Shown: positions 37,374-45,963, counted from the first letter of the stretch. The stretch: 46,301 nt of DNA from an uncultured Bacteroides sp. (GCA_949285025.1 CASDXG010000103.1:1-46301), one strand, 5' to 3'. Numbers and translations are program-made. Notes: a model not told the origin generated them from the letters alone.

Positions 37374-37432
37374 CCCCTCCCACAACAGAACACAAAACAC
37401 AAGAGAGCAACGCAATAAATCCGCAAAAAGCC

Positions 37433-37464
37433 TTGAGATTTTTCAATTTTTCTTCGTACATTTG
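37433..37464 (+). promoter_or_regulatory. Promoter of the GH92-EEP-GH130 unit
   Basis: -7 TACATTTG (37457-37464) with a TTGA at 37433-37436 as a weak -33, 20 bases apart; 38 bases upstream of the GH92 ATG. Confidence 0.55.
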
Positions 37465-37502
37465 ACAAGAAAAAAGCAGTCTTTTACCAAAAACAAAACG
37501 AT

Positions 37503-39791
37503 ATGAGAATGAATACACAAGCATTTATCAAGAAAGCGCTCGCCATGGGATGCATAGCGGGCTGCCAACTGTTCGCCCATGCCGCAAGCGGACCGGTGGA
37601 CTACGTGAACACACTTACCGGTACGCAGTCGAAATTCGAACTGTCGACCGGGAACACCTACCCTGCAACGGCAATGCCTTGGGGAATGAATTTCTGGACA
37701 CCGCAAACCGGCACGATGGGCGACGGATGGACATACCGCTACGATGCCGACAAGATACGCGGATTCAAACAGACACACCAGCCCAGTCCATGGATGAATG
37801 ACTACGGCCAGTTCTCCATCATGCCCGTAACCGGCGGACTGGTCTTCGACCAGGATGACCGCGCAAGCTGGTTCTCTCACAAAGCGGAAACGGCCACACC
37901 TTACTATTACAAAGTTTACCTTGCCGACCACGACGTGACAACCGAACTGGTCCCGACGGAACGTGCCGCAATATTCCGCTTCACTTTCCCCGAAACAAAA
38001 AACGCATACGTCATCATCGATGCATTCGACCGGGGCTCGTATGCCAAGATTCTTCCCGAAGAAAACAAAATCATCGGCTACACGACCCGCAACAGCGGAG
38101 GGGTACCCAAGAACTTTAAGAACTACTTTGTCATAGAGTTCGACAAACCCTTCGTCTTTACAGCCGCAGTAAACAACGGAGGCATCCTGCCCAATGAGAA
38201 AGAAGCCGAAAGCAATCACAGCGGCGCCATTGTGGGATTCTCGACCAAACGCGGCGAAACCGTACATGCCCGCGTGGCATCTTCGTTCATCAGCTACGAG
38301 CAAGCGGAACTGAATCTGAAAGAACTGGGAGACGACTCACTGGAAGAACTCAAACAAAAAGGCAAAGATACATGGAACCGCGAAATGAGCAAGATAGAAA
38401 TTACCGATGACAACATCGACAATCTGCGCACCTTCTACTCATGCCTGTACCGCTCCATGCTCTTCCCCCGCAGTTTCTACGAAATAGACGCCAAAGGACA
38501 GGTAATGCATTACAGCCCCTACAACGGCGAAGTGCTGCCGGGATACATGTTCACCGATACCGGATTCTGGGACACATTCCGCTGCCTCTTCCCTTTCCTT
38601 AACCTGATGTATCCTTCCATGAACCAGAAGATGCAGGAAGGTCTGGTAAATGCATACAAGGAAAGCGGTTTCCTTCCCGAATGGGCCAGTCCGGGTCACC
38701 GCAACATCATGATAGGAAACAACTCGGCTTCGGTCGTTGCCGACGCATACATCAAAGGACTGCGCGGGTACGACATAGAAACCCTGTGGGAAGCCCTGAA
38801 ACACGGGGCCAACAGCCACCTGGAACGCACGGCATCCGGACGTGTGGCATACGAAGCCTACAACAAATACGGATACGTACCAAACAACATCCGCGTGGGA
38901 CAGAACGTAGCCCGCACACTGGAATATGCATACAACGACTGGACAATTTACGCCTTAGGAAAGAAATTAGGCAAACCGGAAAGCGAAATCGCCATCTACA
39001 AGCAACGCGCCATGAATTACCGGAACGTCTATAACCCCGAACGCAAACTCATGGCCGGAAGAGACGACAAGGGAGTATTCAATCCCGATTTCAACCCGGC
39101 TGCATGGAGCGGAGAATTCTGCGAAGGAAACAGCTGGCACTGGAGCTTCTGCGTATTCCATGACCCGCAAGGACTGATTGACCTGATGGGAGGCAACGAC
39201 GGATTCAACGAAATGATGGACTCTGTCTTCATCATCCCCAGCAAGGAAGGGCTGAACAGCCGCGGCGTCATTCACGAAATGCGCGAAATGCAGGTCATGA
39301 ACATGGGACAGTACGCACACGGAAACCAACCCATCCAGCACATGGTATACCTATATAATTACTCTGCCGAGCCATGGAAGGCGCAATACCACGTGCGCAA
39401 TATCATGGACAAGCTGTACACTTCCGCACCCGACGGTTACTGCGGTGACGAAGACAACGGACAGACTTCGGCATGGTACGTATTCTCGGCATTGGGATTC
39501 TATCCTGTATGTCCCGGTACCGACCAGTATGTGATAGGCACCCCGCTGTTCAAACAGGCAAAACTCCACCTGGAAAACGGCAAGACCGTTACCATCGAAG
39601 CGAACAACAACAGCAAAGAGAACTGCTACATCCGCTCGATGAAAGTAAACGGAAAGAACTATACCCACAATTACCTCACACACGAACAACTGCTGAACGG
39701 CGCCAACATACGCTACGTAATGAGCGGCACTCCGAACAAGCAACGCGGTACAGAGGAAGCAGACGCTCCCTACTCGTTCTCAAAAGAATAA
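37503..39791 (+). CDS. GH92 alpha-mannosidase, secreted
   Basis: A 762-residue calcium-dependent exo-alpha-mannosidase of family GH92. A signal peptide (about 1-28) without a lipobox predicts a periplasmic enzyme. N-terminal beta-sandwich (VDYVNTLTGTQSKFELSTGN; FKQTHQPSPWMNDYGQFSIM) and C-terminal alpha/alpha barrel are complete. Candidate acid Glu541 (EGNSWHWSFCVFHD) and base aspartates Asp649/Asp651 (GDEDNGQTSAW) are present. At residues 605-610 it reads AHGNQP where HGNEP is, as I recall, usual, so Gln609 may alter the +1 subsite and linkage preference. First gene of a unit with the EEP gene (18-base gap) and GH130. An alternative start is Met3. Confidence 0.94.
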   Translation: MRMNTQAFIKKALAMGCIAGCQLFAHAASGPVDYVNTLTGTQSKFELSTGNTYPATAMPWGMNFWTPQTGTMGDGWTYRYDADKIRGFKQTHQPSPWMNDYGQFSIMPVTGGLVFDQDDRASWFSHKAETATPYYYKVYLADHDVTTELVPTERAAIFRFTFPETKNAYVIIDAFDRGSYAKILPEENKIIGYTTRNSGGVPKNFKNYFVIEFDKPFVFTAAVNNGGILPNEKEAESNHSGAIVGFSTKRGETVHARVASSFISYEQAELNLKELGDDSLEELKQKGKDTWNREMSKIEITDDNIDNLRTFYSCLYRSMLFPRSFYEIDAKGQVMHYSPYNGEVLPGYMFTDTGFWDTFRCLFPFLNLMYPSMNQKMQEGLVNAYKESGFLPEWASPGHRNIMIGNNSASVVADAYIKGLRGYDIETLWEALKHGANSHLERTASGRVAYEAYNKYGYVPNNIRVGQNVARTLEYAYNDWTIYALGKKLGKPESEIAIYKQRAMNYRNVYNPERKLMAGRDDKGVFNPDFNPAAWSGEFCEGNSWHWSFCVFHDPQGLIDLMGGNDGFNEMMDSVFIIPSKEGLNSRGVIHEMREMQVMNMGQYAHGNQPIQHMVYLYNYSAEPWKAQYHVRNIMDKLYTSAPDGYCGDEDNGQTSAWYVFSALGFYPVCPGTDQYVIGTPLFKQAKLHLENGKTVTIEANNNSKENCYIRSMKVNGKNYTHNYLTHEQLLNGANIRYVMSGTPNKQRGTEEADAPYSFSKE

Positions 39792-39809
39792 TCTTAAACA
39801 TACTGACAA

Positions 39810-40739
39810 ATGAAACTGAAACATATTTTATTCCTGACACTGAGCATCCTTCTCTTAGCAGGATGCGGGAAACCGACAACAACATTCACTGCCGCATCGT
39901 ATAACCTGCGCAATGCCAACGGGTCGGATTCCATCAACGGAAACGGATGGGGACAACGCTACCCCGTAATAGCCGACATGGTACGTTTCTACGGTTTCGA
40001 TATTTTCGGTACGCAAGAATGTTTCCTTCACCAGCTGAAAGACATGAAAGCGGCCCTTCCCGGATATGATTACATCGGCGTAGGCCGCGATGACGGAAAG
40101 GAAAAAGGCGAACATTCCGCCATCTTCTACCGCACCGACAAGTTCGAGCTGATAGAAAAAGGCGATTTCTGGCTCTCCGAGACACCGGACAAACCGAGCA
40201 AAGGATGGGATGCCGTACTGCCGCGCATCTGCTCATGGGGGCATTTCAAATGTAAAGATACGGGATTCGAGTTCTTGTTCTTCAACCTCCACATGGACCA
40301 CGTGGGTAAAAAGGCCCGTGTGGAAAGCGCACTTCTCGTACAGGAAAAGATGAAAGAATTCGGAACAGAACTTCCCGCTATCCTGACCGGCGACTTCAAC
40401 GTAGACCAGACGCACCAGTCGTATGAGGCTCTCGTAAGCAAAGGGGTTCTGAAAGACTCGTATGAAGCAGCGGATTTCCGCTATGCCACCAACGGTACAT
40501 TCAACAGTTTCAACCCGAACAACTTCACGACAAGCCGCATTGACCACGTATTTGTCTCACCTGCATTCCACGTAGTGAAATACGGCGTGCTGACCGATAC
40601 ATACCGAAGCACGAAAACGGCTCCTCAAGAGGCCGATGTGAAGGATGCACCGAAGGAAATTTCTGTGAAGAAGTATGTGGCACGTACTCCTTCCGACCAT
40701 TTCCCGGTAATGGTGAAACTTGAGATTACCCAACCATAA
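39810..40739 (+). CDS. Endonuclease/exonuclease/phosphatase-superfamily lipoprotein, possible sugar phosphatase
   Basis: A 309-residue lipoprotein (lipobox LLAGC, Cys19). The residues after Cys (GKPTT) lack the acidic export signal, so a periplasmic location is likely. The DNase-I-like fold motifs are complete: ASYNLRN, GTQECFL, NLHMDHVG, TGDFNVD, SRIDHVFVS and TPSDHFPV, supplying metal ligands and the catalytic His/Asp pairs. The superfamily hydrolyses phosphoesters. As I recall, yeast-mannan loci of Bacteroides thetaiotaomicron contain a protein of this kind next to GH92 and GH130 genes, proposed to remove phosphate from phosphomannan. Its position between GH92 and GH130 supports a sugar-phosphate substrate over nucleic acid, but this is inference. 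Confidence 0.85.
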   Translation: MKLKHILFLTLSILLLAGCGKPTTTFTAASYNLRNANGSDSINGNGWGQRYPVIADMVRFYGFDIFGTQECFLHQLKDMKAALPGYDYIGVGRDDGKEKGEHSAIFYRTDKFELIEKGDFWLSETPDKPSKGWDAVLPRICSWGHFKCKDTGFEFLFFNLHMDHVGKKARVESALLVQEKMKEFGTELPAILTGDFNVDQTHQSYEALVSKGVLKDSYEAADFRYATNGTFNSFNPNNFTTSRIDHVFVSPAFHVVKYGVLTDTYRSTKTAPQEADVKDAPKEISVKKYVARTPSDHFPVMVKLEITQP

Positions 40740-40752
40740 TATTCCGCTAACC

Positions 40753-40772
40753 GAGCCTGCGCAAGCAGGCTC
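40753..40772 (+). other. Perfect 8-bp hairpin with GCAA tetraloop between the EEP and GH130 genes
   Basis: GAGCCTGC-GCAA-GCAGGCTC forms a perfect stem with a GNRA tetraloop, 14 bases after the EEP stop and 16 bases before the GH130 ATG. No T-run follows, so it is not a typical terminator; an RNA-stability or processing element is possible. Confidence 0.6.
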
Positions 40773-40788
40773 TCAATCTATCACACAC

Positions 40789-41919
40789 ATGAGACATTCT
40801 ATTATTCTTGCACTTATGCTTGCCGCATCACCGGTTTTCGGGCAAAACCGGCTGCCGGATTGGGCTATGGGCGGCTTTAACCGACCGGAAGGAGCAAATC
40901 CGGTCATCTCACCACGAGAGTATACAAAATTCTATTGCCCGATGAGCGGTGACTCAATCGCATGGGAATCGAACGACACCTTCAATCCCGCAGCCACTAT
41001 CTATAACGGGAAAATCGTCGTCCTCTACCGTGCCGAAGACAAATCGGGAGAAGGTATCGGTCACCGTACCTCACGTCTGGGATATGCCTCTTCCGATGAC
41101 GGAATCCACTTCACACGGGAAACCGCACCGGTATTCTATCCCGACAATGACGCACAAAAGGAAAACGAATGGCCGGGCGGATGCGAAGACCCGCGCATCG
41201 CCGTCACTTCCGACGGACTTTACGTAATGATGTATACGCAATGGAACCGGAAAATAGCACGGCTGGCCGTAGCCACTTCGAGAGATCTGAAGAACTGGAC
41301 AAAGCACGGTCCTGTCTTTGCCAAAGCATACGGAGGGAAATTCCGCGACATGTTCTGCAAATCGGGCTCTGTCCTCACCGAAATCGTAAACGGGAAACAG
41401 GTCATAAAGAAGATAAACGGGAAGTACTTTATGTACTGGGGAGAGTATCATGTATTTGCGGCAACTTCGGAAGACCTTGTCAACTGGACACCCTTAGTAA
41501 AGGAAAACGGCGATTTGAAACCGCTTTTCTCACCGAGAGACGGCTATTTCGACAGCCAACTGACAGAATGCGGTCCTCCGGCCATCTATACGGATAAAGG
41601 CATTGTGCTGCTGTATAACGGAAAGAATTATGCAGGAGAAAGGGGCGACAAACGCTTTACGCCCAATGTATACGCAGCCGGGCAAGCGCTGTTCGATGCC
41701 AAAGATCCGACACATTTCATCACCCGCCTGGATGTCCCGTTCCTGCGCCCGATGGACAGCTTCGAGAAAAGCGGACAATATCCGGCCGGAACGGTATTCA
41801 TTGAAGGACTGGTTTACTACAAAGGGAAATGGCATCTGTACTACGGATGTGCCGATTCACGCGTAGCCACAGCCATCTATGACCCGGCTCATCCCGGAGA
41901 TGCTGATCCGCTCCCATAA
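40789..41919 (+). CDS. GH130 mannoside hydrolase/phosphorylase, secreted; hydrolase-like (beta-1,2-mannosidase candidate)
   Basis: A 376-residue five-bladed beta-propeller of GH130. The start at 40789 yields a clean signal peptide (MRHSIILALMLAASPVFGQ); the longer frame from 40720 would run through the intergenic hairpin. Family motifs: GGCEDPRI (130-137) with the conserved Asp134, WGEYH (Glu219) and TECGPPA (Glu260). Phosphorylases of the family usually have His in a YHG motif for phosphate binding; here the motif is YNG (276-278). A pair of Glu at this spacing, loss of that His, and export to the periplasm fit the secreted beta-1,2-mannosidase branch better than the cytoplasmic phosphorylases. 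Last gene of the unit. Confidence 0.85.
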   Translation: MRHSIILALMLAASPVFGQNRLPDWAMGGFNRPEGANPVISPREYTKFYCPMSGDSIAWESNDTFNPAATIYNGKIVVLYRAEDKSGEGIGHRTSRLGYASSDDGIHFTRETAPVFYPDNDAQKENEWPGGCEDPRIAVTSDGLYVMMYTQWNRKIARLAVATSRDLKNWTKHGPVFAKAYGGKFRDMFCKSGSVLTEIVNGKQVIKKINGKYFMYWGEYHVFAATSEDLVNWTPLVKENGDLKPLFSPRDGYFDSQLTECGPPAIYTDKGIVLLYNGKNYAGERGDKRFTPNVYAAGQALFDAKDPTHFITRLDVPFLRPMDSFEKSGQYPAGTVFIEGLVYYKGKWHLYYGCADSRVATAIYDPAHPGDADPLP

Positions 41920-41941
41920 AAAACAAATAATCACTATAAAG

Positions 41942-41982
41942 AAAAAAATCGGAGCGCCCTGACGGGCAGCTCCGATTTTTTT
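41942..41982. terminator. Bidirectional terminator between GH130 and the convergent GH92 gene
   Basis: AAAAAAATCGGAGC and GCTCCGATTTTTTT flank an inner GCCC-TGA-CGGGC hairpin. A/T tracts on both sides allow termination in both directions; the two flanking genes are convergent. Confidence 0.88.
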
Positions 41983-41996
41983 CCTCATATCAAATA

Positions 41997-44264
41997 TCAA
42001 TCCATCTGAAATGAAGGCGGAACAGCATCATCGGAAGCAGCCCACGCCTTATTGGGATGCTTACCCATCACAAACTCAAGTTTTCCTCCCTTCATCAAAT
42101 CCTCGTGAGAGAACCATGATTTGTTCCATTCCACACCGTTCAGTTTAGCCGACTGAATAAATTTGTTCTCGGGAGAATAATTGTGACAAACCACACGGAA
42201 TGTATTTCCGTTATCCAAACGTATTGTTGTCTCCTCGAACATCGGACTACCGATTACATACATCGGAAGACCGGGAGTAACCGGATAGAATCCTATCATG
42301 GAGAATACGACAAACGAAGTCAGACCACCTCCGTCCTCATCACCCGGAATTCCCATCAGGTCATTACGGAACCATTGTTCCAACAAGGTACGTACACGTT
42401 TCTGCGTACGCCACGGCTGTCCTGCATAGTTATATAAATAAGCGATGTGCATGGCCGGCTCGTTCCCCATAGAGAACTGTCCGACATTTCCCGTATGGTC
42501 GGCAAACTGATAATAGAAATCGGGACGCCCTTTTCCGAGCGGCGTATTGTACATGCGTTCCACTTCCTCTACAAACCGTTCCTTTCCTCCCATCATTTTC
42601 ACCAGATCACCAAGATTATGCGGCACGTCCCAACGATATACCCATCCGTTATTCTCATCATAAGCGTCACGTCCGCCTACACCACTGGAAAAACGGTAAT
42701 CGAACGGCTCGATGAAATTGCCGAATGTATCCTTCGGATGGAAGAATAATGTCTCTTCGTTAAATACTTTCCGATAGTTCAAACTGCGGTTCAGGAAATA
42801 CTCAGCCTCATCCTCTTTTCCCAACGCTTTTGCAATGTTACCCAAGCACCATTCATCGTACACGGTTCCCAATGTAACAGCAATCGGTTGCCGACGCTCC
42901 CACGAGTGAACTTCAGGTACCGTTTCTTTCTCTCCAACAGCCAATGCCGGGAAATAGCCGTGGTCTTTATAGAACTTATCCAATATACCTGCCGGTTTCG
43001 CAGACCAGGGAGCCAATGTCTTCTCCGTTATCGCACCTTTACATGCCTGATATGCTTTTTCCAAATCGAATGAGCGCATTCCTTTATTGTACGCATCGAT
43101 GACCGTAGCAACTCCGTGATTACTGTTCATACGGCGGCTGTCACCCGTAACTTCGGGGAATGTGGGCATCCAATGATTGTCCATCTGATAAGCCATACGG
43201 ATAAAGGAGTTCACCATATCGCTTTCCTTCCGCGTATCAATAATCAGGCGCAAAGGATGTGTTGCACGGTAAGTGTCCCAAATCCAATCGTCAACATAGA
43301 ACGGAACGCCTTCATCATCGTGCACCTGTCCGTCGTAAGCACTAAAGTATTTGCCATCCTCAGAAAGGCAAATCATACGCTCATACGTACGGTATAACGA
43401 AGTATAAAACACGGTCTTCTCGTCATCCGTTCCACCTGTAACATGCAATTTATCCAACGTCTCGTTCCAGATATCACGACCAGCATCGGCCACAGCCTCC
43501 AAATCGTAGTCTTTTATCTCGCGACGCAGATTCTTTTCCGCCTGTTCCTCAGAAATAAATGACACGCCATAGCGCACATTCAATGCAGTAACCCCTTCCG
43601 GATATTCCACGAGGTAATATGCATTATGCCCTTTCGTCGTCTTGGCAGAAGTATCGATGCCTCCGTTTACATGTGTACCTATTTTTACCGGCTCACGGTC
43701 GGTTTCCAGATAGATATACACTTTTGTATTATTTCCCAGTTCCTGATAACCGCTTATCGCTTTTCCATCGGTACGTAACTCTCCATTGCGGGTATTGAAA
43801 ATCAAATAGGCCGGACGCGAAGCATCGCCGAATGTCAAAGAATAAATGCCGGCCTGATGAGAAGGGGCATAATCGGCATGAATATCATAATCGTCCAAAT
43901 CGACACTGTAAAAATACGGCTTAATCACTTCATTGTCATATCCGAAACGGATTGTACTTCCGGCTTTCGACAAATCGCCCTGATAGGGACTTAAATTAAA
44001 CGCGGAACTGCCTCTGTGACTTGTCACAATAAGCGGCAAACCGTTGATGGTATTCCCTGTAAAATTCTCACGCTCCGGATAAACACGCAGCATACTGTTA
44101 GGCAAATGTACCGTTGGATAGGTAGGCACCAGCAAATGACTGATGTTCCCTATATAAGGGTTCACATAATCGACCGGCTCTTTTTCATCGGTCTTGGTCA
44201 CCTTCACTACCACAAGCAGCAAAAGCACAATACATCCCAACAAAACATAAATAATTTTTTTCAT
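41997..44264 (-). CDS. GH92 alpha-mannosidase, second copy
   Basis: A 755-residue GH92 protein on the opposite strand. The N-terminus (MKKIIYVLLGCIVLLLLVVV) is a long hydrophobic segment without a good lipobox, so membrane anchoring or a signal peptide are both possible; a periplasmic catalytic part is expected. The two-domain architecture is complete. Candidate acid Glu537 (YDENNGWVYRWDVPHN) and aspartates Asp642/Asp644 (GDEDGGGLTSF) are present. In the subsite segment it has SMGNEPAMHI, differing from AHGNQP of the other GH92 here, so the two enzymes probably cut different linkages or positions. Its own promoter lies upstream; it converges on GH130 at a shared terminator. Confidence 0.93.
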   Translation of the reverse strand: MKKIIYVLLGCIVLLLLVVVKVTKTDEKEPVDYVNPYIGNISHLLVPTYPTVHLPNSMLRVYPERENFTGNTINGLPLIVTSHRGSSAFNLSPYQGDLSKAGSTIRFGYDNEVIKPYFYSVDLDDYDIHADYAPSHQAGIYSLTFGDASRPAYLIFNTRNGELRTDGKAISGYQELGNNTKVYIYLETDREPVKIGTHVNGGIDTSAKTTKGHNAYYLVEYPEGVTALNVRYGVSFISEEQAEKNLRREIKDYDLEAVADAGRDIWNETLDKLHVTGGTDDEKTVFYTSLYRTYERMICLSEDGKYFSAYDGQVHDDEGVPFYVDDWIWDTYRATHPLRLIIDTRKESDMVNSFIRMAYQMDNHWMPTFPEVTGDSRRMNSNHGVATVIDAYNKGMRSFDLEKAYQACKGAITEKTLAPWSAKPAGILDKFYKDHGYFPALAVGEKETVPEVHSWERRQPIAVTLGTVYDEWCLGNIAKALGKEDEAEYFLNRSLNYRKVFNEETLFFHPKDTFGNFIEPFDYRFSSGVGGRDAYDENNGWVYRWDVPHNLGDLVKMMGGKERFVEEVERMYNTPLGKGRPDFYYQFADHTGNVGQFSMGNEPAMHIAYLYNYAGQPWRTQKRVRTLLEQWFRNDLMGIPGDEDGGGLTSFVVFSMIGFYPVTPGLPMYVIGSPMFEETTIRLDNGNTFRVVCHNYSPENKFIQSAKLNGVEWNKSWFSHEDLMKGGKLEFVMGKHPNKAWAASDDAVPPSFQMD

Positions 44265-44299
44265 GGATCCTTATTGATTAAATTAAAATATTCCGAATA

Positions 44300-44330
44300 C
44301 AAAGATAATGCAAATTTCCTTAACTACAAC
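44300..44330 (-). promoter_or_regulatory. Promoter of the minus-strand GH92 gene
   Basis: -7 TATCTTTG (44300-44307) and GTTG (44327-44330; three of four bases of TTTG) 19 bases apart, about 36 bases before the ATG. Confidence 0.55.
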
Positions 44331-44406
44331 TCCAACAACACATTTCAAACGAACACAAACAGAAAACAAACAGGAACAGAAACACAGGAATAACCGTCAA
44401 AAAAAT

Positions 44407-44414
44407 TATCTTTG
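44407..44414 (+). promoter_or_regulatory. -7 element of the ADP-ribosylglycohydrolase-family gene
   Basis: TATCTTTG, 25 bases before the ATG at 44440; no clear -33 TTTG at the expected distance. Confidence 0.5.
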
Positions 44415-44439
44415 CAATAAACATCGTAGAACTTGAAAT

Positions 44440-45963
44440 ATGGAAATAAAAAAAAGCCTAATACCATACATCCTTTTAGGGATGACAATATTACCGGGAA
44501 ACGCCGTTTCAAAGGAAAATACAAAGCTTGTAAATATAGAACGCTCGGTCTTGGCCGATAAGATAAAGGGCGGATGGGCAGGACAAACCATCGGCGTGTC
44601 GTTCGGGAGCCACACAGAATTCAAATATCAAGGCACATTTCTTCAGGATTATTATACCATTCCATGGAAAAAAGGGCAGGTCAAGCAACTGATGGACACA
44701 TGGCCAGATCTGTTTGATGACATTTACATGGACCTGACATTTGTAGATGTCATGGAAAAACAGGGCATCGATGCACCGGTTGAAGCGTTTGAAAAAGCTT
44801 TTGCAGAAGCAGGATACTCTCTATGGCATGCCAATCAGGCGGCCAGATGGAACATCCTGCACGGAACAGACTCTCCGGGACATTGGAAAAACAATCCGCA
44901 TGCCGATGATATCGACTGGCAAATAGAAGCCGATTTTACCGGGCTTATGAATCCCGGCATGCCGAACTCGGCATCGGAAACGGGAGACAGAATCGGGCAC
45001 ATCATGTGCTACGGTGACGGCTGGTACGGCGGTGTATATGTGGGAGCCATGTACAGTCTGGCTTTCATCTATGATGATGTGGAGAAAATCGTAACCGAAG
45101 CATTGAAAACCATCCCGCAGGAAAGTTCTTTTCACCGCTGCATCGCAGATGTGATAAAAGGATACAACAGACACCCGAACGACTGGAAACAAACTTGGTT
45201 CGAAATACAAAAGAACTGGGCAGAGGAAACCGGCTGCCCGGAAGGGGTACTCGCTCCGCTGGACATTGATGCAAAAATCAACGCAGCCTATATCGTTCTT
45301 GGCCTGTTATACGGACAAGGCGACTTCACCAAAACAATGGAAATATCAACCCGCGCAGGACAAGATTCAGACTGCAACCCATCGTCTGCCGGAGGGATAT
45401 TGGGGACAATGTACGGCTATTCAGGCATTCCGGATTATTGGAAGGAAGGACTTATAGGAGCAGAAGAACAGACATTCAAATACACCAACCTGTCTTTAGC
45501 ACAGACGTACGACCTCAGTCTTAAACATGCACTGAAAATGATTGAGAGAAACGGAGGTAATATAACAGAGAGAACGATTGGCATCCCCGTCCAACAACCG
45601 AAAGCCGTACGCCTGGAGCAGTGTTTCCCGAATATGATACCCTTGAAAAGAGAAGCGCTTTACCGCAACGATATCGATACACTGTCGCTGACATTCGAAG
45701 GAACAGGAATCGTTGTAAGAGGAGAATGCGTAAAAAAAGACAACAGACAACCGGACTGTGAACTGAAAGCACGATTTTACATCGACGGAGTTGCTGCCGG
45801 AGAAGCGATATTCCCTACTTCATTTCACGGACGAAGATTGGACATCTTCTGGAAATACCAATTACCGCAAGGGAAACACAAAATTGAGATTGAAGTTATC
45901 GGGAATAAAGGAAATGCCCTGCTGAGGTCATGGGACTACATCGTCTACACACACGCTGAATAA
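44440..45963 (+). CDS. Secreted ADP-ribosylglycohydrolase-family protein with C-terminal beta domain
   Basis: A 507-residue protein with a signal peptide (about 1-23). The main domain (about 33-375) is of the ADP-ribosylglycohydrolase family: GGWAGQTIGVSFG (44-56), a first metal-site motif DDIYMDL (93-99) in place of the TDDTxM of classic ARH enzymes, and a second AGQDSDCNPSSAGG (306-319) corresponding to GGDTDTIAxxAG. Residues about 385-507 form a beta-rich domain (LSLTFEGTGIVVRGECV; GKHKIEIEVIG) that looks like an accessory carbohydrate-binding module. Known ARH enzymes release ADP-ribose in the cytoplasm; export and a mannosidase neighbourhood suggest instead a glycoside substrate. Function is not established from the sequence. 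Confidence 0.8.
   Translation: MEIKKSLIPYILLGMTILPGNAVSKENTKLVNIERSVLADKIKGGWAGQTIGVSFGSHTEFKYQGTFLQDYYTIPWKKGQVKQLMDTWPDLFDDIYMDLTFVDVMEKQGIDAPVEAFEKAFAEAGYSLWHANQAARWNILHGTDSPGHWKNNPHADDIDWQIEADFTGLMNPGMPNSASETGDRIGHIMCYGDGWYGGVYVGAMYSLAFIYDDVEKIVTEALKTIPQESSFHRCIADVIKGYNRHPNDWKQTWFEIQKNWAEETGCPEGVLAPLDIDAKINAAYIVLGLLYGQGDFTKTMEISTRAGQDSDCNPSSAGGILGTMYGYSGIPDYWKEGLIGAEEQTFKYTNLSLAQTYDLSLKHALKMIERNGGNITERTIGIPVQQPKAVRLEQCFPNMIPLKREALYRNDIDTLSLTFEGTGIVVRGECVKKDNRQPDCELKARFYIDGVAAGEAIFPTSFHGRRLDIFWKYQLPQGKHKIEIEVIGNKGNALLRSWDYIVYTHAE

Noticed and set aside
37443-38303. A 286-codon minus-strand frame opposite the start of the GH92 gene
   Set aside because: It is antisense to a clear GH92 gene, covers that gene's promoter, and shows Cys/Val/Gly-rich shadow composition.
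40720-40788. A longer start for the GH130 protein
   Set aside because: It overlaps the end of the preceding gene and the intergenic hairpin and would mask the clean signal peptide beginning at 40789.
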